DNA from: Solirubrobacteraceae bacterium
GTDB lineage: Bacteria > Actinomycetota > Thermoleophilia > Solirubrobacterales > Solirubrobacteraceae
Length of the DNA: 64,000 nucleotides
Reading direction: 5' to 3'
Assembly (NCBI GenBank): GCA_030151725.1
Contig: JASLDD010000113.1
Location: forward strand, 12,593 to 76,592
This document shows positions 46,953 through 55,298 of this stretch, piece after piece. Made by a program: the position numbers and the translations under genes. Within the stretch, counting starts at the first letter, position 1, and each line of letters opens with the position of its first letter. The notes under the pieces were generated by a model that saw only the letters and a program-made list of their open reading frames with translations, had not been told where the DNA came from and ran no database searches.

Positions 46953-47609
46953 CTAGCGCGTCACCCGCAGGTAGGCAAGCACTGCAAGCACCCGTCGGTG
47001 ATCGTCATCGCAGGCCCCCAGGTCGAGCTTCGCGAAGATATTCGTGATGTGCTTCTCCACCGCCCCCGGAGTCACAACCAGGCTCTCCGCAACCGCCGCA
47101 TTGGAGCGTCCCTCAGCCATCAGCGCCAGCACCTGCTGCTCGCGCACCGTCAAACCCGCCAGCGCCTCCCGCCTCACCCCATCTCGTGGAGCCAGCAGCT
47201 CCGCAACAACCTGGCGATCCAGCACCGTGCCCCCTGCCGCCACACGTCGCAGCGCATCCAGGAATGCCCTCACATCGCCCACCCGCTCCTTGAGCAGGTA
47301 GCCGATCCCCGCTGTCTCTTCGCCGATCAGCTCACTCGCATAGGCAGTCTCCACGTACTGCGAGAGCACAAGCACGCCAAGCGCAGGCTGACGCTTGCGC
47401 GCCTCGATCGCCGCCAGCAGGCCCTCGTCGCTGAACGTCGGCGGCAGACGCACATCCACTATCGCCAAGTCCGGTTCGTGGCCCGCTATCGCCCGCAATA
47501 GCCCAGGTCCGTCCTCCACCTGAGCCACCACCTCGATGTCGTTCTCCCGCAGCAACGCCACCAAGCCCTCGCGCAACAGCGCCAGGTCCTCAGCAATCAC
47601 TACCCGCAA
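46953..47609 (-). CDS. NarL/LuxR-type response regulator
   Basis: 218 residues from TTG 47609, which overlaps the kinase stop by ten bases. The receiver domain starts RVVIAEDLALLREGLVALL, has phospho-acceptor D52 (AIVDVRLPP), and ends with a conserved lysine (YLLKERVGDVRAF). A LuxR HTH lies at about 150-210: LTVREQQVLALMAEGRSNAA and AVEKHITNIFAKLD. The partner is the membrane kinase encoded just upstream. It probably controls the operon that begins with the desaturase, as DesR does in Bacillus, but that link rests on gene order only. Confidence 0.9.
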   Translation of the reverse strand: MRVVIAEDLALLREGLVALLRENDIEVVAQVEDGPGLLRAIAGHEPDLAIVDVRLPPTFSDEGLLAAIEARKRQPALGVLVLSQYVETAYASELIGEETAGIGYLLKERVGDVRAFLDALRRVAAGGTVLDRQVVAELLAPRDGVRREALAGLTVREQQVLALMAEGRSNAAVAESLVVTPGAVEKHITNIFAKLDLGACDDDHRRVLAVLAYLRVTR

Positions 47610-48706
47610 GGCAGCCTCACCTCAACAACCGTCCCCCCGCCCTCCGGGCTCGCCAGCTCAAGGCTCCCATCCAGTGCCTCCACCCGCGCACGCAAGCCGA
47701 CCAGACCCGAGCCCTGCCTGTCCGCGCCCCCGCAGCCGTCGTCGCCCACCACCACCGTCAGACCCCTGCGCTCCTCCGTCAGCTCGACCCAGCTGCGCTG
47801 CGCCCCAGCGTGCTTGGCCGTGTTCGTCAGCGCCTCCGCGATCACGAAGTAAGCCGCGCTCTCCACCGCCGGGGTCAGCCCCCTGCGCACATCGGCTGTC
47901 ACAGACGTGCCCTGCCCATAGCGCGCCGCCAACGACTCCACCGCCGCCACCAGTCCGCGATCGGCCAGCAGCGGCGGCACGATGCCGCGCGCCAGGTCGC
48001 GCAGCTCCTCAATCGCCTGATGAGCCTCATGCTGGGCGTCGTGGATCAACCGTCTGACATCAGGTTGATCCTGCACCCTCAGCTCGGCCCTGCCCAACTG
48101 CAACGTCAGCGCTACCAGCCGTGCCTGTGCCCCGTCGTGCAGATCGCGCTCTATCCGCCTGAGCTCCGCCGCCTGCGCCACCACCGCCTGCCTGCGCGTG
48201 TGCGTGAGCATGTCGATCCGTGCCCTCAGCGCACGGCGACCGTGTGCCACCAGCACACGATCTTGAAGCGCAATCAGCGAGTAGCCGCTGCCGGCCGTCG
48301 CCAGGCCCAAAAGCGCCCACGCCGGCCAAAACGAGTGCGCGCCCGCCAACAGCCATGTCAACAACCACGTGAACACCAAGATCACCGCCGCCGCGCCTAC
48401 CACCGCCCACACGCATGCCACCCGCCTGATCGCTCCAGGCGGATGACGCCACGCCCAGCCCGCTGTGAAGTCCAGCAGCACCAGGTCACCCAGTCCCAGC
48501 CACGCCCACGCCGGCCAGAAGTAGCCCTGACCGTCAAGCGCCCAAATCGCCGCCAGCAGCACAGCCGTCAGGAATGCCAGCCGGCGCTCCACCGAGCGGG
48601 CGTATTCGCCGATCGAAAGCCCTGCCGCCAGCGTGGGCATCCAGCGGCGTGCCCTGCCACCACGTGGCAGCGACAGCTCAGCCGACAGCCGCGCGCGTTG
48701 ATCCAT
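47600..48706 (-). CDS. Membrane histidine kinase (HisKA_3/NarX-DesK type) with duplicated 2TM domain
   Basis: 368 residues from ATG 48706, preceded by GGGAGG. Four membrane spans lie at 45-145. Two copies of one motif occur, FWPAWAWLGLG at 63-73 and FWPAWALLGLA at 126-136, which reads as a duplicated 2TM domain. The dimerisation helix has ELRRIERDLHDGAQARLVAL, with H190 as phosphorylation site. The ATPase domain has FVIAEALTNTAKHAGA, VGDDGCGG and GSGLVGLRARVEAL. It presumably senses a membrane state and phosphorylates the neighbouring regulator. It lies 44 bases after the desaturase gene, the same order as Bacillus des-desK-desR. Confidence 0.88.
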   Translation of the reverse strand: MDQRARLSAELSLPRGGRARRWMPTLAAGLSIGEYARSVERRLAFLTAVLLAAIWALDGQGYFWPAWAWLGLGDLVLLDFTAGWAWRHPPGAIRRVACVWAVVGAAAVILVFTWLLTWLLAGAHSFWPAWALLGLATAGSGYSLIALQDRVLVAHGRRALRARIDMLTHTRRQAVVAQAAELRRIERDLHDGAQARLVALTLQLGRAELRVQDQPDVRRLIHDAQHEAHQAIEELRDLARGIVPPLLADRGLVAAVESLAARYGQGTSVTADVRRGLTPAVESAAYFVIAEALTNTAKHAGAQRSWVELTEERRGLTVVVGDDGCGGADRQGSGLVGLRARVEALDGSLELASPEGGGTVVEVRLPCG

Positions 48707-48750
48707 TCCAGCAATCCTCCCACGGCGCACCAGCCGCCGAGCCACCGAGC

Positions 48751-49767
48751 TCAGAGAGTCTTGCTCGCCTGACGCTCCGGGCCAATGCGCTGCACGTCCC
48801 AGATCAGCCCCCCACGCTCGAGCGCCCTGATTGCCAGGCCCGACACGTCGAGCTCCCAGCGAGCCATCCCATGGAACGCCGAAGTGGGGAACGCGTGGTG
48901 GTTGTTGTGCCACGCCTCCCCAAACGACAGCGGTGCTAGCCACAGCAGGTTGCGGGAGTGATCCTCCGTGCGAAAGCGCCTGCTGCCAAAGAAGTGACAC
49001 AACGAGTTGATGCTGTAGGTGACGTGGTGGAGCACAAGGATGCGTACCGCGCCTCCCCACAGAAGCGCCTCCAGCCCCGCATCCAGCGTGCCACCCAGCG
49101 CCACCCCCAAGCCAAACGGGATCGCCAGGCCCACCAACGACCACAGCAGGAAAGTCCTGTCCACGAACGCCACCACCGGGTCTGCCAGCAGATCCGGTGC
49201 AAAGCGCTCTCGGGCTCCCCGCTGGGTGTGGTCGAACAGCCAGCCCACATGCGCATGGACCAGACCCCGAAGCGCCCCTCGCCAGCCCCCGCCGTGATCC
49301 ACATGCGGGCTGTGCGGGTCTCCTAGGCGATCCGTGTACACGTGATGCTTGCGATGGTCCGCCACCCAAGAGATCACAGGCCCCTCAACAGACATCGTGC
49401 CCGCGACCGCCAACAACCCTCGAAGCCACGCCGACGTCTTGAAGCTGCGGTGCGTGAGCAGCCTGTGAAAGCCCATCGTCACGCCCAGCCCCGTCACTAC
49501 ATACAGGACCCCCAAGATCGCCAAGTCCCGCCAGTGCAGCTCACGATTCCACAGCTGCCAGCCTGCCACCACCAGCAGCAGCGGCGGCACCGCCGTGATC
49601 AAGCCCGTGATCGCCCGATCGACGTTCTCGAGCACCGGCACCTGGATCTCCTCCGGCGAGGGACCCTCGCGTTCCGCGCTCGGGGACGCCCGCTGAGGCT
49701 GTGGCTGGGGCTGCGCCGCGGACTCTGGCTGGGGGTGCTCGAGGGTCTCGCCGGTGACGCCATGCAT
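48751..49767 (-). CDS. desC: Acyl-CoA/acyl-lipid Delta9-type fatty-acid desaturase
   Basis: 338 residues. The three histidine boxes that hold the di-iron centre are complete: HRLLTH at 101-106, HRKHH at 138-142 and HNNHH at 287-291. Two pairs of membrane spans flank them. The first 45 residues are a Pro/Gln-rich cytoplasmic tail. The family introduces a cis double bond (usually at carbon 9) into saturated acyl chains, raising membrane fluidity. ATG 49767 follows AAGAGG closely. A 38-base palindrome lies 132 bases upstream. It is first in an operon with a kinase, regulator, sulfotransferase and winged-helix protein. Electron-donor partners are not visible. Confidence 0.93.
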   Translation of the reverse strand: MHGVTGETLEHPQPESAAQPQPQPQRASPSAEREGPSPEEIQVPVLENVDRAITGLITAVPPLLLVVAGWQLWNRELHWRDLAILGVLYVVTGLGVTMGFHRLLTHRSFKTSAWLRGLLAVAGTMSVEGPVISWVADHRKHHVYTDRLGDPHSPHVDHGGGWRGALRGLVHAHVGWLFDHTQRGARERFAPDLLADPVVAFVDRTFLLWSLVGLAIPFGLGVALGGTLDAGLEALLWGGAVRILVLHHVTYSINSLCHFFGSRRFRTEDHSRNLLWLAPLSFGEAWHNNHHAFPTSAFHGMARWELDVSGLAIRALERGGLIWDVQRIGPERQASKTL

Positions 49768-49899
49768 GCCTCTTGATGTTGAGAGGCGATGCTCGATTTG
49801 TCGATGCGGCCGACCACCCAGCGAGCGACGGCATACCCCCGCATCTCTCTCGGGGTAGCCCCCCGACGGCTGCTTGCTGCTGCGCCGGCACTATCTCTT

Positions 49900-49937
49900 T
49901 GCGAACGCTGTATAACCATCGCTATACAGCGTTCGCA
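49900..49937. promoter_or_regulatory. Palindromic operator-like site C, upstream of the desaturase operon
   Basis: 38-base near-palindrome: 17 of 19 base pairs match. Each arm includes GCGAACGCTGTATA or its complement, around ACCATCGC. It is 132 bases upstream of ATG 49767. The divergent side (to 50007) holds only the end of the oxidoreductase gene. It shares the core CTGTATA-N8-TATACAG with sites at 40171 and 45539, and the outer GCGAACG with the first. Confidence 0.8.
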
Positions 49938-50007
49938 TTTTGTTACATGCCACGCAGCAGACCCGCCCGGCGCGCGCGCACTGCACCTGCAAAAAACGGA
50001 GCCCCGC

Positions 50008-51000
50008 TCAGCCGCCTCGCACGTCGAGCACGACCTTGCCCGTCGCCCCGCGCTCGTCCAGCAGCTTCAAGGCATCCGCCGCGCACTCCATCGGGAAGCG
50101 CTTTCCCACGATCGGCTTGATGAAGCCCTCGTCCACCATGCGGCTGACCTGCGCGCCGATCTCACGGTTCACGTCCGGTTTGCCCATCACGTAGGCCCCC
50201 CAGCCCGCGCCCACCACCTCCGTGTTCTTGAGCAGCAGCCGGTTCACCTTCACTTCCGGGATCGAGCCCCCCGTGAAGCCCACCACGATCAGCCTGCCGT
50301 TCTCCCGCAGCGAGCGCAGGCTGTCCGTGAAGCGGTCGCCGCCCACTGGGTCCAGCACCACATCCACGCCGCCGCCCGAGAGCTCTTTGACCTCGTCCTT
50401 CCAGCTATCGCTCAGCATCACCACCTCATCGGCCCCCGCCGACGCGGCCACCGCTCGCTTCTCCTCGCTCGAGACCAGCGCGATCGTGCGCGCGCCCATC
50501 GCCTTTGCCACCTGCAGCGATGCCGTGCCCACGCCTCCCGCCGCCCCGTGCACCAGCACGCTCTCGCCCTCCTTCAGGCGTCCGCGCATCGCCAGCGAGA
50601 AGTAAGCCGTGTGGTAGTTCAGGACCAGGCCCGCACCCTGCGCGAAATCCAGGCCGTCCGCCAGCGGGAACGTGAAGTACTCCGGCGCCACCGCCGTCTG
50701 CGCCCAGCCGCCCAGCGCGCAGAACGCCGCCACTCGATCCCCCACTGCGACCGCCGCACCCTCCGGGGCGCTGAGCACGATCCCCCCGACCTCGCTGCCC
50801 GGCACGAACGGCAGCGGCGGTTTCATCTGGTATTCGCCCCGTGTCTGCAGCAGCTCCGGGAACGACACACCCGCCACATGCACCTCCACCAGCACGCCCT
50901 CCCCAGGCGTAAGCATGTGTGACGCCTCCGGCTCCGGGATGTCAACAAGGGACAGCGCGCTCTCGGGACCCGACTCCTCGATTATCTGGATTGCTCTCAT
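50008..51000 (-). CDS. NADPH:quinone oxidoreductase-type dehydrogenase (MDR family)
   Basis: 330 residues from ATG 51000. The MDR fold is clear: LVEVHVAGVSFPELLQTRGE, PFVPGSEVGGIV, the coenzyme loop LVHGAAGGVGTASLQVAKAM, then VDVVLDPVGGDRFTDSLRSL. The catalytic-zinc ligands of alcohol dehydrogenases are absent, as is usual for quinone reductases and enoyl reductases of this family. NADPH-dependent reduction of quinones or enones is likely. It is a single leftward gene; a longer open frame upstream is arginine-rich and was not used. Palindrome C lies beyond its 3' end. Confidence 0.86.
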   Translation of the reverse strand: MRAIQIIEESGPESALSLVDIPEPEASHMLTPGEGVLVEVHVAGVSFPELLQTRGEYQMKPPLPFVPGSEVGGIVLSAPEGAAVAVGDRVAAFCALGGWAQTAVAPEYFTFPLADGLDFAQGAGLVLNYHTAYFSLAMRGRLKEGESVLVHGAAGGVGTASLQVAKAMGARTIALVSSEEKRAVAASAGADEVVMLSDSWKDEVKELSGGGVDVVLDPVGGDRFTDSLRSLRENGRLIVVGFTGGSIPEVKVNRLLLKNTEVVGAGWGAYVMGKPDVNREIGAQVSRMVDEGFIKPIVGKRFPMECAADALKLLDERGATGKVVLDVRGG

Positions 51001-51158
51001 AGGGATGATTATGTCCAAGCCGAGCCCTGCCGGCAGCGCGACCCGCGAGCCGGGGCCACGAACGCGGCGAAGTCGTGACCTCACCAACCCGTCGCTCACC
51101 CGCGTTACACTCCTCAGCAAGTAGTCACTGTTGCGAGGCCGGGGTTCGGGGAGGTCCG

Positions 51159-51689
51159 ATGAAGAGCGCAATCGCAGCGATCATGACCTTGGCGGCAGGG
51201 CTGTTGGTCGTCAACATGCTCGGCGTAGCCGTCGCCGAAGCGCCAACCACCCCTCCTCCGCGGACCGTCAGCGTGGACGGCGTGGCCAACGTCCCCATCG
51301 CCCAGAGCGAAAGCGCCACCGGCGCAAACGCCGTCTACCGCCAGGGCATGGCCGCCGCCGCAGCCGACGGGCAGAACAAGGCCGAATTCCTCGCTGCCAA
51401 GCTCGGCGGGACGCTCGGCTCCGTCCAGACCATCGCCGAGGGCAGCGGCTCCATCGAATGCACTTCGCCCACCAGCGGCGAAGAAGGCTACGCCCAATAC
51501 GAAGGCGCCCAGCCCGACTTCGGCTCGGGCTCCCAGTCCCGCGTAGCCGTGCCGCTGGCGGAGTCCAAGGCGGGCGCCCCCAAGCGCAAGGTCACGCCCA
51601 AGCGCAAGAAGCATCCCACCGCCAAAAAGGCCACCGCCGCAAGCTGCACGCTCTCCACCAACGTCGCCCTCGTCTACACCCTCAACTAA
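51159..51689 (+). CDS. Secreted SIMPL-domain-like protein with basic tail
   Basis: 176 residues from ATG 51159, preceded by GGGGAGG at good spacing. The signal peptide is AAIMTLAAGLLVVNMLGVAVAE. The body starts with RTVSVDGVANVPIAQSES and continues with helix-rich AVYRQGMAAAAADGQNKAEF, the pattern of SIMPL (DUF541) domains, which begin with a VxGxG-like strand. The end is unusual: a Lys/Arg-rich stretch (PKRKVTPKRKKHPTAKKA) then a cysteine-containing strand. Function unknown; SIMPL proteins are mostly uncharacterised envelope proteins. It converges on the dehydrogenase gene with a four-base stop overlap. Confidence 0.78.
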   Translation: MKSAIAAIMTLAAGLLVVNMLGVAVAEAPTTPPPRTVSVDGVANVPIAQSESATGANAVYRQGMAAAAADGQNKAEFLAAKLGGTLGSVQTIAEGSGSIECTSPTSGEEGYAQYEGAQPDFGSGSQSRVAVPLAESKAGAPKRKVTPKRKKHPTAKKATAASCTLSTNVALVYTLN

Positions 51690-52618
51690 TCGACCCGCAG
51701 CACCGCCTTGCCGGCGATGCGGCGATCCAGCAGCGCCTCCACCGCCTCCGCGGCATCGCGCCACGAACCTTCGTGGTCGATCGAGCACTCCAGCCGCCCC
51801 TGCTCGACCAGCGCCACAAGGCGCTCCAGATCATCCGTCCCGGTCGGCTCGCGAGCGAGCACCCCGAACAGGTAGAAGCCGTGCAGGCGCGCACCAGGCG
51901 CACGCCCGAAGAACTCCCGCGTTGGGAACTGCACAGGGTCTTTGTCGCTGGACGCAAACGACACGATCGCGCCAAACGGGGCCACCCGCTGCATCGCCGC
52001 GCCGAGCGTCGCCCCGCCCACGCCCTCCACGATCGCATCCCACTCATCCTCGCCCTCTGCGTCCAAGCGCTCGATCACCTCATCGGCGCCAAGCTCCGCC
52101 AACCCGCTCGCACGCGCAGGGCTCGACGACACACCCGTCACGTGAGCTCCCGCCATCTTTGCCAGCTGGATCGCAAAACGTCCAACCCCTCCACTCGCGC
52201 CTGTCACCAGCACCCTGCGGCCGAGCACCGGCCCGATGATGTCGAGGGCTTTCAAAGCCGTCATGCCCGCCACCGGCAGAGTCGCCGCCTGAGCATCCGA
52301 CACTCCATCCGGGAGCGCCGCCAGCACATGCGTGTCGATCGCCGCCAGCTGCGCCCAGCCGGCGTTCTGCGAGAGGCCCACCACACGCGTGCCCGCCCCT
52401 GGGCCAGTCCCATCCGCGGCCGCTCGCTCGACCACGCCCGCCACATCCCATCCCGTCAGCCGGCCATCCTCCATGTCCGCCAGACGCCTCGTCTCGCCGC
52501 GGTTCAGCGAGAACGCGCTCACGCGCACCAGCGCCTGGCCCGACAGCGGGCTCGGGTCCGGGACATCGCGCAGCTGCACGTTGCCCCGCGCTGCCTGAGA
52601 GACTGTCAGCGCAAGCAT
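51686..52618 (-). CDS. Zinc-independent MDR-family oxidoreductase
   Basis: 310 residues from ATG 52618. Motifs are LALTVSQAARGNVQLRDVP at the start, SLNRGETRRLADMEDGR, and the coenzyme loop VLVTGASGGVGRFAIQLAKM. VEGVGGATLGAAMQRVAPFG follows. Zinc ligands are missing, as in quinone or enoyl reductases of the MDR family. It resembles the protein encoded at 50008 in fold but not closely in sequence. Its end overlaps the convergent SIMPL-like gene by four bases. Substrate unknown. Confidence 0.85.
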   Translation of the reverse strand: MLALTVSQAARGNVQLRDVPDPSPLSGQALVRVSAFSLNRGETRRLADMEDGRLTGWDVAGVVERAAADGTGPGAGTRVVGLSQNAGWAQLAAIDTHVLAALPDGVSDAQAATLPVAGMTALKALDIIGPVLGRRVLVTGASGGVGRFAIQLAKMAGAHVTGVSSSPARASGLAELGADEVIERLDAEGEDEWDAIVEGVGGATLGAAMQRVAPFGAIVSFASSDKDPVQFPTREFFGRAPGARLHGFYLFGVLAREPTGTDDLERLVALVEQGRLECSIDHEGSWRDAAEAVEALLDRRIAGKAVLRVD

Positions 52619-52643
52619 GCGCTCGATGCTAGCCGGCTCCGAT

Positions 52644-53033
52644 CTAGCCCTCTGCGTAGCGTGCAACCGTGAACGCGATCAGCACAGGCACGTGCACCGC
52701 GAACACGACCAGCGAAAGCGTCAGCACCACCAGCGGCCCGCCGCTCAGATGGTCGCGCAGGAACGCATACTCGATCATCCCCGCCACCACCACATAGCCC
52801 AGCAGCGCCCACCTGGCCACTTCAAAGAAGCGATCCCACGCAAAGCCCTGCACCCGCGCAAGCGACGCCAGGTTGCCAGCCAGCAGCAGCGCCGATGCGC
52901 ACAACAGGATCACCGCCGGCGCCAGCGCAACGTGGTCGGGGATGTGTGACGACAGGTAGATGCCGCCAGCCACGATCAGCGCCAGCGACAGCATCCCCAC
53001 CTCCGTCACCGGCGGCAGGCGGCGTTCGCTCAT
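52644..53033 (-). CDS. Small membrane protein of unknown function
   Basis: 129 residues with four hydrophobic segments: GMLSLALIVAGGIYLSSHI, LAPAVILLCASALLLAGNLA, ALLGYVVVAGMIEYAFL and VVLTLSLVVFAVHVPVLIAF. No catalytic motif was seen. ATG 53033 overlaps the stop of the next membrane protein (ATGA), so the two are translated together and may form one complex. It resembles uncharacterised small integral membrane proteins of high-GC bacteria. Confidence 0.75.
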   Translation of the reverse strand: MSERRLPPVTEVGMLSLALIVAGGIYLSSHIPDHVALAPAVILLCASALLLAGNLASLARVQGFAWDRFFEVARWALLGYVVVAGMIEYAFLRDHLSGGPLVVLTLSLVVFAVHVPVLIAFTVARYAEG

Positions 53034-53650
53034 CCCGATGCCAGCTTCGTCATGATCACAAGCGTCGCCACCTGCATCGCTCCTGTCGCTCCCGCCGTGT
53101 AGAGGAAGCGTTTCATCAGCCGCTCGATCACCTCTGGTCGTGGCTGCGGCTTCTTCAACTCGATCAGCACAGCGATGTTCGCCGGCTCAAGCAGACCCAG
53201 CGCGATCACCGCCATGATCCCCACCACTATGTAGCTCGCCACCACCCAGCCGTGCAGCGGATAGCTCGTCTGGTTGTAGCCAAGCTTCGTCGCCAGCTGC
53301 CAGCCCCCCGCCAGCGTCACCGTCACCACCGTCGGCATCAGCAGCGCCATCTTCGGCATCAGCTTCGTCGTGAACTCGATCCGCGCCGGGATCGACATGC
53401 GCCCGATGATCGGACCCAGCACAAAGCCCAGGAACAGATCGATCACCGTCCACGCCGCCCCGCCCACAACGTGCATGAACGTAAGCGGCCAGATTTCGTT
53501 GACCGCGATGCCCACTATCGCCGCCACCAGCACGGCGCCCACGATCGGCAGACCCGCACGCGGGATCACCTGGAAGTCGGGCCGCTCCATCGCGGGCGGC
53601 TGCGCATCCGCCATGGCCCCCGGCGCGGTCGTGATGGCAACGTCAGCCAT
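53030..53650 (-). CDS. Integral membrane protein of unknown function (DUF2269-like)
   Basis: 206 residues, about five hydrophobic segments. The second carries FMHVVGGAAWTVIDLFLGF, whose histidine in a membrane helix near a small residue pair resembles DUF2269/CopD-like proteins that may hold heme or metal. This is a loose similarity. The N-terminal 25 residues are hydrophilic. It is the first gene of a pair with the small protein at 52644. Function unknown. Confidence 0.72.
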   Translation of the reverse strand: MADVAITTAPGAMADAQPPAMERPDFQVIPRAGLPIVGAVLVAAIVGIAVNEIWPLTFMHVVGGAAWTVIDLFLGFVLGPIIGRMSIPARIEFTTKLMPKMALLMPTVVTVTLAGGWQLATKLGYNQTSYPLHGWVVASYIVVGIMAVIALGLLEPANIAVLIELKKPQPRPEVIERLMKRFLYTAGATGAMQVATLVIMTKLASG

Positions 53651-53659
53651 CGGACAAAT

Positions 53660-54007
53660 CTAACGCGTAGGCGGGCGGAATGCCAGTGGTGCCGAGGTGT
53701 CCTCGAGCAGGCGCGAATCGGCGCGCATCCACGTCACAGCGGCCGTCACAGCCGAGACCGCCAGCACCGACGGCCACGCCCCGATCGCCCGCGCCAGCGC
53801 ATGTGAGATGACGAACGCCGTAAACGCCACGCCCGTCAGCTCCGCTGCCGTGCGCGCGCCATGGCGGAGCGTCCACGTGCGCATGCACCACAGACCTCCC
53901 GCCAGCATCGCCGTGCCGCCCAGCGGCCTCGAGCCGCTCGCAACCGCCACGCCAAAGCCCACAATCAACGAGCCCGCTGCAACCGGCGCTGTAGGGATCT
54001 GGCGCAT
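53660..54007 (-). CDS. Small membrane protein of unknown function
   Basis: 115 residues with three or four hydrophobic segments: APVAAGSLIVGFGVAVASG, LGGTAMLAGGLWCMRTW, TGVAFTAFVISHALARAIG and WPSVLAVSAVTAAVTWM. No recognisable domain. It ends ten bases before the start of the next leftward gene, so it is likely the first gene of this small membrane-protein operon. It diverges from the signalling operon that starts near 54123. Confidence 0.68.
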   Translation of the reverse strand: MRQIPTAPVAAGSLIVGFGVAVASGSRPLGGTAMLAGGLWCMRTWTLRHGARTAAELTGVAFTAFVISHALARAIGAWPSVLAVSAVTAAVTWMRADSRLLEDTSAPLAFRPPTR

Positions 54008-54122
54008 CTCGCCAGACTAGCGCGGCCACGCCCCACCGCGTCATACTGCTGCGTTGCTTATGGAGGCCGTGCCCAGCATCCGCAATGAGCACCCCACAAG
54101 CGATCCCCGGGAGGCTCAACCG

Positions 54123-55298
54123 GTGAGCGTCCTACTGGTCGAGGACGACGACGGCGACGCCCTGCTCGTCGAGGACCAGCTCGCCGACTGGCCGTGGCCC
54201 GTGCAGCTCGTGCGCAGCCGCACCCTCGCGCAGGCGTTGGCGGCCCTCGACGCTCACATCGACTGCGTGCTGCTCGACCTCAGGCTGCCCGACGCCGTCG
54301 GCCTCCAGGCCGTCGAAGCGCTCCGGGCGCGCACGCCCGGGGTCGCCCTGATCGTGCTCACGGGGCTCGACGACGAGGCAGCCGGCATCTCCGCTGTGGA
54401 AGCCGGGGCCCAGGACTATCTCGTCAAGGGCAAAGTCACCCCCAGCGAGCTCACCCGCGCAATCCGCTACTCGCTCGGACGCCGCCAGGCCGAGGAGGCA
54501 AGCCAGCAGCTGCGTCTCGCCCAAGCCCAAGCACGCGAGAACTCCCGCCTCGAACGCGGCCTTGCGCCCAGCCCGCTCCTGGGCGACTCTCCCGTGTGGA
54601 TCGCCTCGCGCTCGCGTCCCGGCCGCGAGCAAGCGCTGCTCGGCGGCGACTTCTACGACGTCGTCCAATCGCCCGACGGCAGCCTGCGCGTGCTCATCGG
54701 CGACGTCTGCGGGCATGGCCCCGACGAGGCTGCCCTCGGCGTCAGTCTGCGTGCCGCATGGCGAGCGCTGGCTCTGTCCGGCGCCGACAGCGACGTCATG
54801 CTCCACACCCTCGCCTCGGTGCTCGCGCACGAGCGCCACCTCCCCAGCCTGTTCGCCACCCTCTGCATCCTCGAGCTCGAGCCCTCCGGAGAGGCCGTGC
54901 GCATGATCCTCGCCGGGCATCCCCCGCCGATGCTCATTGCCGGCGGCGCCGTGTCGGCTCTCTCTGAGAGCCACGGCGGACCGCCGATCGGGTTGAGCGA
55001 CGGCAAGTGGCCCGGTGAGCGGCTGGAGCTCCCGCCCGACTGGACCATCCTGCTCTACACAGACGGCATCACCGAGGCGCGCGTCGAGGGCGAGAGCAGC
55101 CCGGCGCGCCTCGGCGAAGACGGCCTCGCGCGACTGACCGCCCAGCACCTGGGGCAAAGCCCCGACTGGCGCGCGGACCCCGCCCGCCTGCTCGAGGAGC
55201 TCATCAGCCACGCCGAGCAGCTCGGCGGGGAGGCCTTGAGCGACGACGTCGCCATGCTCCTGATCGGCTCGCACCCGCGGCGAACCCCACAGCCGTGA
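54123..55298 (+). CDS. Response regulator fused to PP2C-type phosphatase (SpoIIE/RsbU-like)
   Basis: 391 residues from GTG 54123, chosen because GGGAGG lies eight bases before it; ATG 54060 is also open. The receiver domain begins SVLLVEDDDGDALLVEDQL, with phospho-acceptor D52 (VLLDLRLPD) and a lysine in YLVKGKVTPS. A short helical linker leads to the phosphatase domain: ALLGGDFYDVVQSPDGSLRV with the metal-binding Asp, IGDVCGHGPDEAAL, LAGHPPPMLIAGG, LLYTDGITEARVEGE and SDDVAMLLIG. Such proteins dephosphorylate anti-sigma-factor antagonists under control of the receiver. No anti-sigma pair is adjacent. It is first in a three-gene operon; the next gene overlaps by GTGA. Confidence 0.9.
   Translation: MSVLLVEDDDGDALLVEDQLADWPWPVQLVRSRTLAQALAALDAHIDCVLLDLRLPDAVGLQAVEALRARTPGVALIVLTGLDDEAAGISAVEAGAQDYLVKGKVTPSELTRAIRYSLGRRQAEEASQQLRLAQAQARENSRLERGLAPSPLLGDSPVWIASRSRPGREQALLGGDFYDVVQSPDGSLRVLIGDVCGHGPDEAALGVSLRAAWRALALSGADSDVMLHTLASVLAHERHLPSLFATLCILELEPSGEAVRMILAGHPPPMLIAGGAVSALSESHGGPPIGLSDGKWPGERLELPPDWTILLYTDGITEARVEGESSPARLGEDGLARLTAQHLGQSPDWRADPARLLEELISHAEQLGGEALSDDVAMLLIGSHPRRTPQP

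Noticed and set aside
49789..50922. Open frame of 377 codons rightward from the palindrome C region
   Set aside because: His/Arg-rich and antisense to the quinone oxidoreductase; it only looked attractive because it starts near the palindrome.
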